From the NCBI RefSeq assembly GCF_019279795.1, contig NC_056733.1, positions 1,416,606,069 through 1,416,670,068 of the forward strand: a stretch of DNA of 64,000 nucleotides, in the 5' to 3' direction. Shown piece by piece: positions 10,805 through 22,113 of the stretch; positions within the stretch are counted from its first letter, which is position 1, and each line of letters begins with the position of its first letter. Origin of the DNA: Protopterus annectens (taxonomy: Eukaryota > Chordata > Ceratodontiformes > Protopteridae). Made by a program: the position numbers and the translations under genes. The notes below the pieces were generated by a model. That model had not been told where the DNA came from. It searched no databases and saw only the letters and a list, made by a program, of their open reading frames with translations.

Positions 10805-11946
10805 TTTCCACTACCACCAACCACTAGTTATCAGCTACTTTAAGGCCCTTAACAAAGGGTGTGCAATCCTACTGTGTAATGTTACTATTAATCCAAATGG
10901 TAGTCTGACCCAGAGCAAGACTATATAGGAGTGGCCTGTACAGTGTCACCAAGTAGATATGAAAGTACGCTAAGAGCTTAAATATATATAAATAGACCAG
11001 CCAAAATTAAAAGGTTTAAATATATTTAATAATAAATAATAAAAGAACAAGACGATACAAAGTAAGTAATCACTTACATCAGAGTTCAAAATCACAGGAA
11101 ATATTTAAAACCACATTGCAGGATAGTCTGAAATAAATAAAGAAAACATCTAGGCTATAATTTACTATATTCCTAGCTGAATCTAAAAGAGTTACTATGC
11201 CCTAAAAACTTACTTACAGCAAGGCAAATGCAGAAGTGAGCGGATGTTTCCAGGTCAAAGACAAAATACAAAATGCCCCCTCTCTCTCTCACTGACAGTT
11301 CTTAAATTAATATCAAATATTACTGCTAGGTTAGCTTGGATGACATCATTTTTTGTCACCTGACTTTAGTTCCCACGCTAAACCCCCATTGTCAGAAACT
11401 ATCAACATTTTAACATCTCCCTGTGAAAAATACATATCTCTCAGATCTTTGCAACTGCTGGAAGAAATAAAACAAAACACTTACAAAACTACACAGAGAG
11501 TTCCCTAGTGTAGACATCCTGTCCCCTGTTGACTGAAACTGAAAGATAACTTTTATAACACAATCATAAAACAATTTAATTTCAACTATTTTCTGGAAGT
11601 TTGGCAAGTTAACCCCCTATGTTCTAGCTTCCACTGTTTAAACATATACATTTACACAATTACAATAGTTTATATACATTTATGTTGTAAGCCAGCAGGG
11701 CATGCTATGCTTACATTTTATGTCAGTACATAACATACAGTACTAACACAGTTGTAGCACAAACATCTTACATGAAGCATGTTGGCATTCACAAATGACG
11801 CACAACCTGCTACAAAATGTCAGATAGCTGGGCTGGCAGTATCTTCTTCTGTCATACTCCTATATAAATCATATTAATATTCTCAAATGACATATACTTA
11901 TTTACAAAATTTCAGATAGCTGGGCTGGCAGTATTTCCCTATGTCA
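10805..11946 (-). repeat. Gypsy 3' LTR (left copy)
   Basis: An approximately 1.14-kb LTR repeated, with divergence, at 19125-24869. In element orientation it starts TGTGACATAGGGAAATACTG at 11946, just after a polypurine tract, and runs down to about 10805. It holds an internal tandem duplication of about 100 bp around 11800-11945 (AGATAGCTGGGCTGGCAGTAT occurs twice). The low-coordinate limit is approximate because the terminal TG/CA could not be fixed. Confidence 0.75.
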
Positions 11947-11970
11947 CACACCCCCCCCCCAAAAAAAAAC
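11947..11970 (-). other. Gypsy polypurine tract
   Basis: A C-run followed by an A-run on the plus strand, read in element orientation as T-run then G-run immediately before TGTGACA. The position directly upstream of the 3' LTR is where the plus-strand priming tract of an LTR retrotransposon lies. Confidence 0.6.
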
Positions 11971-12038
11971 TTAAGCTAGTTTTTTCAAGTGACCTTTTAA
12001 AAACATTGCTTGAGAGTGTGAGCCTATCTGCGAATACC

Positions 12039-13350
12039 TTACCCCATTCCTTGTCTTGAGATTCCACCTACCTTGGCATTACTGGCCCAAGTACAGCCGT
12101 GCACTGTCCCATCACATGTTTGCCACCCTAGGCTCCACCATAGTAATTTGGGATTTGGCTGCCTGGCTCCTTGTACCCATGTATCCCCCTGCTCCTGCCA
12201 GCCACTACAAATACTCAGCACAAGGGCCTCCCTATCATGGTAAGGTTTCATCATGTTAACATGGTACAATTTTTGCCTCTGCCTTCTGCCTAGCAGTTCT
12301 ACCACATAGTTAACATCACTTGACCTTCCTTACCACCTTGTAGGGTCCCCCCCCAAGCTGCCTGCAGCTTGTTGTGTCTGACAGAAAGGAGAACCATTAC
12401 CTGCTGCCCTACAGAATACTCTCTTGCTCAACTATTCCTGTCATACCAGACCTTTACCTGTTGTTGGGCTTTTGCCAGGTTTTCCTGGCCTAAGCCCATG
12501 AGTTTCCTGAGCCTTGTCCTGAGGTTTAGGATATATGCCACAACAGATCCCTTGTGGGATTCACACTCACCCTTCCACTCATCTCGAATCAAATCTAGAG
12601 GCCCCCTCACCCTATACCTATACCGAAACTCAAAGGGTGAAAAACCTGTGGATTCCTGAGGAACCTCTTTATAAGCAAACAACGGATGGGGCAAATATTT
12701 GTCCTACTCCCTCTTGAACTGGTCTGCAAATGCCAGTAGCATTGTCTTGAGTGTAGAGTTCAACCTCAACAAGATCATTAGTCTGGGGTTGGTAGAGGTG
12801 GCCTTTAGGTGCTTCACCCCACAATGCTTCCACAGACAAGCCAGCAGGTCTGAAACTGAAATTGACACCTCTGCCAGTCACTATTTCTTTTGGGAAACCT
12901 ATCCTGCTGAAAATCTCTAATAAAGTATCTGCCACCTTTTCTGCCTTAATGAAGGACAGAGCCACCGCGTCAGGTTATCTGGTAGCATAATCTACTATTA
13001 CTAGGATGTCCTTCTTCCCTGTGGAATTTGAGGTACTCAGAAGCCCCACAATATCCATAGCTACCCTCTGAAATGGCTTGTGAATCACAGACAAAGGCAT
13101 CAAAGGAGCTTTCACCTTGTCTCCTGCCTTGCCTACCTTTTGGCACTACTTACAGGTCCTGCAGTACCCTGCTACATCTCTAGAAATCCCAGCCCAATAA
13201 AAGTTCTGCATAATACGTCTCTTGGTATGCTTTATGCTCATATGACTTGCAAAGGGAATATCATGAACTATGGCTAGGAGTGCCAGATGGCATGCTCCTT
13301 GGTACTGCCAACTGCTGTATTCTCTCACCCTCTAGACCTCCCTCAGGGGA
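12039..13350 (-). pseudogene. Gypsy integrase, followed by RNase H end
   Basis: In element order, frame 13328-13146 has the H2C2-type zinc-binding region (LALLAIVHDIPFASH, NFYWAGISRDVAGYCRTC). Frame 12965-12669 has the catalytic core (SFIKAEKVADTLLEIFSRIG, HLYQPQTNDLVE). Frame 12694-12428 has the C-terminal region (AYKEVPQESTGFSPFEF, GPLDLIRDEW). Frame 12305-12039 gives LYHVNMMKPYHDREALVL and then ASNAKVGGISRQGMG, which resembles the NADGLSRQ end of an RNase H. INT therefore precedes RNase H with RT and most of RNase H deleted. This suggests the Gmr1-like order PR-INT-RT-RH. Several stops are present. Confidence 0.75.
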
Positions 13351-13499
13351 TCACTCTCATAGGTTCATAGGTTGGTACTAGGCTATCAGCCCTAGGGCCA
13401 ATACAAGCCTAGCCATAACAATTCCCTGGGTATCTCTTCCCGCAATATTTACTTCCCTGGACAACTGTCTAGCAGGATGACTGACATAATCCCCGGGTG

Positions 13500-15323
13500 A
13501 ATTTCCTATCTTCCATCCAATCATCAAGGTTCCTTTTGAAGAGCACCAAGGAGTTGCTCTGCTTGACATGTATGAGCAGTCTATTCCAGAGCATGGGGAG
13601 TCTCTATGTCAGGAACCTATCCCTCCAGTGTGTTTTGTTCATTGTGATGACAAGGTTTAAATCCCTGGAGCATGTGGCTCTGAGGGATTTGGATTTTTTA
13701 AGTGAAGCATGTCCAACAGCTCAGGGTTTGACATGGCCTTGTATGTTAAGCAGAGATTGCCTCTGAGTAGACGATATACCACAGAGTATAGCTGGAAGTT
13801 TTTTTAGATGGTCAGTATAGGGTATCTGCTTTAGGCCTGTGATTTTTTTAGTGAGGTATTTCTGCGGCCTTTCCAGCTGTTGCAGATGTCTTTTGAGGTA
13901 CATACCAAATGGGGGGGTTGTACTCTATAATGGGTCTAATGAGGGATGAGTACAGTGGGACAATGACCTTTTTTTTCTGGATGAAAAGCCCTTAGTGATG
14001 AGGTGTGCCACATAGAAGGATTTCCTGACTGTTGGGGCAATGTGGTTATTGAAGGTGAGACAACTGTCCACCTGTGTCCCTAGTCTCTCATCACACTTTT
14101 GGTGTTTAGTGTATTGCCACCTATGTGGTAATTCATGGGAACATATTTTTTCCCAAAGGGGATAACTATACATTTCTTGGCATTAAGCTTAGTCCCATGG
14201 CTTTGGCACCAAGCATCTGTTTCTGTAAGGCCCTTTTGTAGAATATCCACATCATTTGGTGATTCAATAATGGCTCCCAGTTTGCAGTCATCTGCAAACT
14301 TTGTTAGCCAGAGTTTCTTAGTGTTGGCTTGTACTTCAAAGAAGTAGATGCCAAACAAGAGCGGTCCCAGGACTCAACCCTGAGGTACTCCACTTGTCAT
14401 TTGTCAGGAGCTGTATTTGGAGTTGGCTACTTTTACAGTAAGCCAGTTGGAAACCCATCAAGTGACGTAGGGATTTATACCCAGCTTAGTAAGTTTATCT
14501 ATGATTCCAGAGTGGGGGATGGTGTCAAAGGCCTTGGCAAGGTCCAGATAGGCTGTGTGGACTGCCTTACCCTTGTCCACAGCTCTGGAGACTGATTCAA
14601 AGAAGTCAATCGGGTTCAGGAGACAGAACTGGCCCTTCACGAACCCAAACTGGGTGGGGTCCAGTGTTTGAAGGTTGCCAATGTCTTTGTTCATAAGTTC
14701 CATGATAATGTGTTCCGTGCCTTTGCAGATCAGGCTCGTCAGACTGATGGGATGATAGTTCCTGGGATCCAAGGTGGATACCCCTTGTGGAGTGGGATAA
14801 CTGTAGCTGTGCGCCACTCAGTGGGCATGAAGCCTGAGGTGAGGCTATGATTAAACATGACACTTAAGTGAGGTGCCAGTTCATTTTGTAGTTCATGTAG
14901 TACACAGCCCGGGATGTCATCTGGTACCATGGATGCTGTATTTTTAGCTTTGGAGAGTGTGGTCTCTACCTGTGTGGCCGTGATTACTGGAATTTGGCAA
15001 ACTTTTGGTACTGAGATGGGCCTTTTAGGGGGTGAGAGGGGGGTGAATTTGCACTAAATCGATCTGCCCGGATATTGGCAATATCCTTGGGATCAGTATA
15101 TTTAATGCCATTCTATTGTAGCTCAGAGTGGCTGAAAAGTGTGGTAAGAGTTGTGGCCTGGTATTGCAGGGTTGCTCTCTGGAGCCTTGAAGCAGGTCTC
15201 AGTTACTGCACAGATATCAATGTTCTCCATTTTTAGGAGTGCCTCGACAGAGTGCATTTTGAGGTTTAGACTTCTAACACTGAGTAGCATTACCTTCAGA
15301 TTTTGCATGCTTGTATCTGTCAC
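13500..15323 (-). pseudogene. CR1 ORF2 with internal endonuclease deletion
   Basis: Frame 15323-15123 begins the APE domain (LLSVRSLNLKMHSVEALLKM, NIDICAVTETCF), then stops at NSYHTFQPL. The next recognisable sequence, DPKDIANIRADRF-like at about 15050-15110, belongs to the linker before the RT, so the body of the endonuclease is missing. RT follows: MVPDDIPGCVLHELQNELAP, NYHPISLTSLICK, TAYLDLAKAFDTIPHSGII, KFADDCKLGAIIES (14286-14320) and LNAKKCIVIPFGKK. Frameshifts occur at several joins. The remaining thumb runs to about 13500. It cannot be autonomous without its endonuclease. Confidence 0.8.
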
Positions 15324-16297
15324 AGTGGTGTTTTTTCCCTTTGAACCTTGCCTAAAAAAGGCACTATAGGGGTGGCGAGAGCTTTAGCCAGTGACCTGAA
15401 TCCCAGTGGTGACAGATGCAGACCATCTCTGGCAAAGCATCGTGGTTTGTCGATCAGTTCATCCCAGGCAGATAGATACTGGATCCCCTTTGAATGACAC
15501 CAGAAGCTTAGCCAATTGTTGAAGTCAATTATTTTGTCCTTATACGATGGTATCATTCTGGGCGAAGGCAGGATGCTACTCAGGGCTAGGTTCATACTTC
15601 CCTGGGCCACATGATCTCAGAGCTCTTCCATGTCTCTTTTCATGTATTCCAGGGAGGTATGTCTCACGTTATTCACTCCAACATGGAAAATGACAGAGTC
15701 GTATTTGTACTTGTTGTGGAGTGACTTGAGTGTGTTCATTATGTGGCGGATCCTGGCACCTGATAGGCAGCTGACTGTAATTTTCTCCTTGTTCAGCCTG
15801 ATGAGTGGGACATCAGTGTGCCTGACTATAGAGTCACCTATGACTAAAATGTTGGGTATTTTGTTTTGCCTTAGGGGCTGTTGTTGGGTGGCACACTGGT
15901 GTTATGAGCTATGTGTCACTTTGGTTGTGACTGGTGTTTGTTTGCGTTTCAGCTTCGGAGGTCCTTGTTGCTTGGGCAGGTTAATGTTAAGGGCCTCTGC
16001 ATATGTGGGTTTAGTGTTGCTATTTGTGGGTGTTGATGGTGTGGATTTTGAAGGGTTATGTGTTACTTGAGGTGTAGTGCAGGTGTTAACCTTCTCCTTT
16101 TGACTGTCTAGCACAATCTTGGCTGCATAGAGCTTTGCTTCCACTTTGGCCATGCAAGTGCATCTCTCGCAGGTTGTAGTGCTGGTTGGTAGGAGGAGAG
16201 GGTTGTCTGTGTACATGAGGCAGTTGCTGCATTGCCCAAGTATGCCCAGATTCACCAGGTGGACAGGAGAAATCACCGGAAGTTGACCCTTGGACAT
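15320..16297 (-). pseudogene. CR1 ORF1 with esterase-like domain, broken
   Basis: Homologous to the intact ORF1 at 59506-60483. Frame 16297-15902 holds the N-terminal part (SKGQLPVISPVHLVNLGILG and the CERCTCMAKVEAKL cysteine motif). The middle, with the NILVIGDSIVRHTDVP-like nucleophile block, is present in shifted frames near 15790-15860. Frame 15610-15320 holds the end (LSSILPSPRMIPSYK, CFARDGLHLSPLGF), which carries the D...H pair of SGNH hydrolases. At least two frameshifts separate these parts. Confidence 0.75.
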
Positions 16298-16498
16298 GCC
16301 TGTTTAGGTGCTTTTTTGTAAAGTACAACAGCTGTTTTCCTTTACCTTTGCAATTATAGGCTGTTTAGTGCCTACGATTCATTTCTCCTTATTAACAAGG
16401 AGAGTTGAGTGCTTGTTTCAGTTTAAGGCTTCCTAGTGCTTTCCAGCAAGTTCTAGAGCAAGTGCTAGTCACTCTTAGTAGCTCTCTATACAGTAATC

Positions 16499-17310
16499 CC
16501 TTGTCCTAGTATACAGATTCCCCCTTCATTTGAAAATCAGTTGCCTCACTAGCTACCTCCTGCAGGCTTTGTAATGTAGGGTCTGAGAGCTGAGACTGTC
16601 TTAACTCTCTCTTGCTAACCCTTCCCAGCTCCCCTTTCACAAGAAGTCTGATATTCTCTGACAGCAGCGCTTCATTGGCAGCCTGGGTACTACTACTCAC
16701 CTCTACCCTTGCAGCCACTTTGTCCAAGGGAACATCAGTACCCACAAGCAGCTGTGGCTTACCTTCAGTCTCACTGCTACAGGGTAGCTCCCTCCCTAAA
16801 GTAACCACCTCACCAGTCCTGGCTACAAGTGTGCAGTCTGTCTGGGTCTCACCCAGGCTACCAGACCCACATGCTTGTCTCCAAGCCTGACAGCATGTAA
16901 CTGCATGCACACAAGGTACTGCATTATCAAAATCATTCCCTGTCAGGACATCTGCAGGGATATCCTCAAACACATCTACTTGCTTGCTTCCTTTTCCACC
17001 CTCCCAGTCAAGATGAACTGTAGCTAAAGGTATTTGGAATGGGGTCCCTCCTAAAGCTCAGACTGGAGTAGACTGCCCAAGCAAGTAGTGCTCCTCTTTA
17101 ACCACTGCAGGCTTCACAATGGTTAGGTCAGAGTCTGTGTCTCTCTTAGCAGTGGCTTCTTTCCCATCCACTAAGATAGGATATAACCACTTGTGGTTGT
17201 TTGGTACCCTTGTTGTCTCGAGACAACTTACTGCTGGCATTTTGTCATTCCCACTTACTGGTTCCCCACCTTTTGTTCCCCACCTTGTCTCCATGGACAT
17301 CTATGTGCTA
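16499..17310 (-). pseudogene. Gypsy protease and downstream linker
   Basis: Frame 17300-17058 has WLYPILVDGKEATAKRDTDS then DLTIVKPAVVKEEHYLL. This is the retropepsin site, but the usual D-T/S-G is D-T-D, so the active-site glycine is replaced. Frame 16973-16506 continues with DIPADVLTGNDFDNAVPCVH, the second protease block. It then gives the linker LSDPTLQSLQEVASEATDF and ESVY, which in relatives leads to the integrase zinc-binding region. The CR1 at 13357-16498 breaks the frame exactly there. One stop separates the two halves. Confidence 0.75.
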
Positions 17311-18529
17311 CATGGCCCCACTGGTTGCATTTAAAACATGTAACCCTTGGTCCTGGATGTGTACCTGGACTAGTGGTCTCCCCTGATACTGGTGGGCTCT
17401 GTTGGGGCAGTCTGGACTGCCATCATGGGTTCCCTTAGACCCATGAGCAGCACTGGATATCCCTTTCCTGTGCAGTGATGCCCTACTAGCTAGGTATAGG
17501 TCTCCCTTCTTCCCCAACTCATCTGCAGTACTGCTTTGTCTATCTGCTAACTAGATTCTCATGTCCTCAGACAAAGTGCTAAGGGCTTATTCCCTCACCA
17601 AAAGGGCTGCCAGCCCTTCAAAAGTGGTGACCTGACATCCACTCACCTACCTATGAAAATAAGTGCTTATTTCAGCAATATATTCACACACACATATTCA
17701 TCTGCCTTGAGTCTGCGCTCACAAAACATTTTCCTTTAAGGCTCAGGTATTAAATTAAAACATTCTAAAAGACATTTTTTACAGTATTATAATTTACACA
17801 ATAAGTATCAGACAATTTAGAAATAGCAGTTGCAGCTTTATCATGGATTAAGGGAGCCAGGAACTGTACCCAGAGCCCTTGGTCAACATTATACTGTTTA
17901 CATACCCTTTCAAACATATGAATGAAACTATCAAAATTATCCCCCTCTGTAAATTGTGGATTTTTACTGGCCTTTGTTGCTTTTGGGGTTCAGTTACTCC
18001 CTTCCCCATTACCACCATGACCCTGGCAAAGACTCAGCATCTCCTTTTCATGTGACCTCTGCCTCTCCTTCTCTTCAGATTCCAGATGTCTCAGTCTCTC
18101 TGTTGCTTCTAATTCCATTTGTTTCTCCTACCACAGTCTCTCTGCTGATTATATTCTCAAATGTTTGGCCTCCAGTCCAAGTCTCTTTAACTCCAGATGG
18201 ATTTTTAAGTTCTTTGTGGAAAGGTTGAACTGTCCATTTTCTGAGAGTTGTACATCTTTAAGGCTAGCCTTATTGTCCTCGTGATTGCTGGTCTGTGATG
18301 CAGTTGTGCCCAAGGCTACAATCATTTCTGCCATAGTCAGGTTGGCATGCACCAGTCCTTTAGCTTGGCACATCTCAGCCAAATGGCTCCTTGTCAGCTT
18401 GCCATACTCTTTGACTAACATGCTTACCTGCTCTCCCTGACTAACTAAGCTACCAAAAAAAAAAAAAAAAAGCAATTGTGATATGAAACTCTGAATGTTC
18501 ACAGTGTGGCTGATTGAAAGTACAAACAC
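17311..18529 (-). pseudogene. Gypsy gag with zinc knuckle
   Basis: Frame 18529-18149 carries VSMLVKEYGKLTRSHLAEMC then QAKGLVHANLTMAEMIVALG and a charged helix HLELKRLGLEAKHLRI, matching the start of gag in vertebrate Gypsy elements. A CxxC...H...C zinc knuckle (CNQWGHVAH-like) can be traced in a shifted frame at about 17280-17335, just upstream of the protease. The middle (17500-18150) is broken. A run of A at 18455-18471 lies just upstream of the gag start. The likely first Met is at about 18435 rather than at 18529. Confidence 0.65.
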
Positions 18530-18972
18530 CTTCCTTAGTGACCACTGTTTACAGGCTACATGAATTCAATATCCACACCATTTCAAGCCAATTAATATGT
18601 GATGTGGATATCGCACCACTGCCAACCAATTAATATGTGACACCCCTGCACTGGCCCAGTAATCAAGGAGCCTCAGTCCTCACCACTGGCAACAGTAGAG
18701 AACATACACACTGGGAGGATGAAAAGTCCACACACAGTAAAGTACAATTTCCCTTAAGAATGCGCAGAGATCACAGTCAGTCTGGGGCTGGTTTTTCCCT
18801 CTTTCTCCAGATCCCCAGTAAGACTCCCCACTGGCACAGCTATAGGGTTAATATCTCAGCTGAGTGGCCAAACCAAGATCTCTAGTACCCTCTCTGTACA
18901 AACATTGCTTTGTGCCCCTGCTCAAGTAGCTGACACACAAACTCTTTGAGATTTGATTTATATACAAACATA
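18530..18972 (-). other. Gypsy leader between 5' LTR and gag
   Basis: Non-coding stretch between the gag start and the right LTR. A short direct repeat (AATTAATATGTGA, at about 18590-18602 and 18627-18640) is the only structure I see. No clear tRNA primer-binding site was identified. Confidence 0.45.
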
Positions 18973-18977
18973 CATAC

Positions 18978-19047
<70 letters not shown>

Positions 19048-19080
19048 ACACACACACACACAAAACACACACACACACAC
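18973..19080. repeat. (CA)n microsatellite
   Basis: About 108 bp of CA dinucleotide repeat with a few interruptions, lying in the Gypsy leader. The open frames over it are low-complexity artefacts. Confidence 0.95.
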
Positions 19081-19368
19081 TCCTGAGAAAGGCTGTCACA
19101 GGTTTACTAGTTATGCCCCCTTCTGCCCAGACTATAATGTAGTTCCACTGCCACCAACCACTACTTATCAGATACTTTAAGGCCCTTAACAAAGAGTGTC
19201 CAATTCTACTGCATAATGTTACTATTAATCCAAATGGTAATCTGACCAAGAACAAGGCTATTTAGCTGTGGCCTGTACAGTGTCACCAAATAGATATGCA
19301 CATACTCTAATAGCGTAAATAGCTGTAAACAGACCAGCCACAATTAAAAATTTTAAATATATTTATTA

Positions 19369-19985
19369 TACAATGATTGGCCATTAATATTCAAAAATGA
19401 GCACGCTGATTGGCCAGCCTAATCAGCGTGCCCATTGTAAATTCGAGAATATACTAATGGAAAAAGGTCCAGACTTTTTCTGTTAGTATATCTCCTGATT
19501 ATTTTTTACTTATTTTTTGCTCTGCAGAGGTAGCAACAGAAAAGAAGATCTCCATTGCTTTTTTAAGATATCTTGCTATGTTACACGAGTTGAAGAACTC
19601 GTATAACATAGCGAGAAATCTTAAAAAAGCAATGGAAATCTTCCTTTCTCCATTGCTACTTCTGTACAGCACTGATGTACTGTGTATGCATGGGAACACA
19701 AGTTTCTTACACATGTACAGTATATCAGAAATGCCCCAGGATACCGGAAGACTGCAGAAGGGCAACATGGAGGCATTATACAATTACATTATTTAAGAAA
19801 AGTAAGTATTGTTTTTCTTAAATAATGTCATTGTATAATAGCAATAACCCACGGCTGGGTGTGGGCAATGCTGGATTTACCCACAGTTTGCTTTGTTTGG
19901 TCACTCAGGCTTCTCCCTCATGATCAAACCACACCATTTGTGGGTAAATCCAGCATTGCCTACACCCAGCTATGAGTTATTGCTT
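19369..19985 (-). mobile_element. Palindrome-chain element, copy A
   Basis: A 617-bp non-coding insertion in the LTR made almost entirely of successive hairpins: 19401-19431, 19445-19494, 19544-19643 (core AACATAGC with arms ending in CCATTGCTTTTTTAAGAT), 19775-19839 and 19838-19984 (arms start GCAATAACCCA). The last two and the CATTGCTTTTTT type recur, in opposite orientation, at 53734-54282. The uninterrupted LTR at 11010-11040 shows where it inserted. No protein is encoded. I cannot assign it to a superfamily. Confidence 0.75.
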
Positions 19986-20707
19986 AAATAATAAATATTA
20001 AAAGAACAAGACAATACTCAGTAAGTAATCACTTACATCAGAGTTCAAAATCAAAGGAAGTATTTAAAACCACATTGAAGGACAGTCTCAAATAAATAAA
20101 TAAAACATCTAAGCTATACGTTACTATATTCCTATCTGAATCTTAAAAGAGTTACTATGCCCTAAAAACTTACTTACAGCAAGGCAAGTGCAGAAGTGAG
20201 TGGATGTTTCCTTGTCAAAGACAAAATACAAAATACCTCCTCTTTCTCTCAGAGAGTTCTTAAATTAATATCAGATTTACTGCTGGGTTAGCTTGGATGA
20301 CATCACTTTTTGTCACCTGACTTTATTTCCCAAGCGAAACCCCCATTGTCAGAAACTATCAGCATTTTAACATCTCCTTGTGAAAAATACATATCTCTCA
20401 GATCTTTGCAACTGCTGGAAGACATAAAACAATAAAACTCTTACAACACAACAGAGAGTCCCCTAGTGTAGACATTCTGTCTCTTGTTGATTGTAACTGA
20501 AAGATAACTTTTATAGCACAATCGTAAAACAATTTAATTTCAACTATTTTCTTGATGTTTGAAAAGTTAACCCCCTATGTTCTAGTTTCCACCATTAAAA
20601 CATATACATTTACACAATTACAATAGTTTATATATATTTCTAAAAACAGGCGACCCAGGTACAACCGCTGAAGACTGATTTATTTGTAATAAAACCAAAC
20701 AACACAA

Positions 20708-20756
20708 GGTACTAAGCGCTTTCACCCGTAAATGTTCTGGGCATCATCAGAGTACT
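20708..20756 (-). ncRNA. Hammerhead ribozyme motif (minimal type I)
   Basis: On the minus strand: stem I half AGTACT, the conserved CTGATGA, a short stem II (CCC...GGG), GAAA, a self-complementary GCGC for a minimal stem III, TTA, then the second stem I half AGTACC. This is the arrangement reported for Penelope-like elements, where the very short stem III favours dimers. Cleavage would fall after the UUA. The twin copy at 24538-24586 is identical in its core. Confidence 0.75.
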
Positions 20757-20857
20757 AAAAATACATACACTAGCTTCCATTTAAATAGATATATTAATTA
20801 ACTAATTAAACAATTAGTTGCCAGTGGTAACATATTATGTAGTGAAGTTTATAAAGT

Positions 20858-21795
20858 TTGTTTAAACTTCTGTTTGGATTTACAGAGCGGACAGAACTCT
20901 TTGATGAATTGTTGCATCTGTTCGATAGAACAGGTATTGAATTGATTAAGTTGATTATACGTAACAACAATAATAAACTTTTTATTTTAAATGAACAATT
21001 AACTAAATTAGACAGCAGTATTCGCCAAGACTTGTTGTTTGAACATAATAGATTTCGTTTTGACAATATTATTAAGGATATGGACAAGTTTATTAGTAAA
21101 GGGTTGGAAGTAAAAAATCATAAACTAATCAGGGATACCAGCGATTATAAAAATAAGAGGGCTTATGCACATTTTAAGGATTTTAAAAACATGAAGCGTT
21201 CATTTAAGCTGGTTGAGACTGATACAGATGCTAGGGATAAACCTAATGCTTGTAATACCAACCCTAGTACACCACAGAACTATAGATCAAATAACCATGT
21301 GTATGACAATGGGGAGGGTTTTTTTAGAGGATCCAACACTGAGAAGATCAGAGCAGTTATGGGACCATTATGGCGGTCAGCAACATCAGCAGAACCGGTA
21401 TTATCACAAAACAACATACAGGACCAACTCATGGCACCGATAGTTGTTAACTATCATACTACATTACAAACAGTAGATGATGTACTAGATTGTCTGACAG
21501 GTTGCAATATAGGTAGTACTTATGATAGTACTATTTCATGTTCTAGCCCAATAGATTGTTTTGAAGCACCATCACATTTTATGGAATTTACACATGAGAT
21601 AAACACAGATAATAATGGAAGTCAATGTTCTATTATTGTTGATGGAGGTTTTAGTGTGTATAATTTTACTGATACTATTTTTAATGTTAGTTATGTTCAC
21701 CTTTTTAAAAAGAGTTTTAGATTTGTTCCTTCATTTAGATTAGATATTGGAAGGATTTTAATTAATTTAAAACTATATACCAGAGCACTTGACAT
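20858..21795 (+). pseudogene. Penelope N-terminal region
   Basis: An open frame from the ATG at 20858. The recognised part is at the end, FNVSYVHLFKKSFRFVPSFR (about 21680-21740), matching the NLS...L.KG(L)SFVP block that precedes the RT in Penelope elements. Upstream, residues 1-120 are helical and charged without a motif I know. The frame runs on to 21994, but from 21796 it is CR1 sequence, so the C-terminal part of the 378-codon frame is a chance fusion. Confidence 0.7.
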
Positions 21796-22113
21796 GGTCA
21801 TAAATAGGACGTGCTGGAGGGACAGATTCATCACCCAGAGACTCCCTATGCTGTGGAACAAAATCCCGGTACATGTGAGGCAGAGCACCTCGCTGGCTTT
21901 GTTCAAGAGAAATCTTGACCAATGGATGGGAGATCGCAGGTATACCCCAGGGATTACCTCAGTGTCACTGCTTGACAGAGGCACAGCTAAATAATGGGCA
22001 TAGTATCCTTCAAACTAAAGGGGTGGCGAAAGTCACAAAACTCTGGGCTAGGCTTATAAATGCCCTAGGGCAGATAGCCTAGTATGAACCTATGAACCTA
22101 TGAACCTATGAAC
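21796..22113 (+). mobile_element. CR1 tail nested in Penelope
   Basis: A severely 5'-truncated CR1 copy (about 318 bp). It starts at INRTCWRDRFITQRLPMLWN of the ORF2 end, runs through the 3' UTR (TAGGCTTATAAATGCCCTAG) and ends in four AACCTATG-type units at about 22085-22113. Penelope sequence continues on both sides. Confidence 0.85.

Larger units (their letters stand above)
13357..16498 (-). mobile_element. CR1 LINE nested in Gypsy
   Basis: The antisense tail repeat (ATAGGTTCATAGGTTGG) lies at 13357 and the 5' end lies near 16498. It separates the Gypsy protease-side linker (ends about 16506) from the integrase zinc-binding region (starts about 13350). It carries ORF1, a shortened ORF2 and 5' UTR, but lacks the 254-bp tandem repeats of the copy at 60.7 kb. 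About 1 kb of ORF2 endonuclease and linker is deleted. Confidence 0.8.

Noticed and set aside
18848-19255. Open frames of 64-135 codons over the (CA)n tract
   Set aside because: Poly-VC or poly-TH translations of a microsatellite, with no gene evidence.
20858-21994. A single 378-codon gene
   Set aside because: The last roughly 65 codons are CR1 sequence inserted in the Penelope N-terminal frame. The fusion is accidental.
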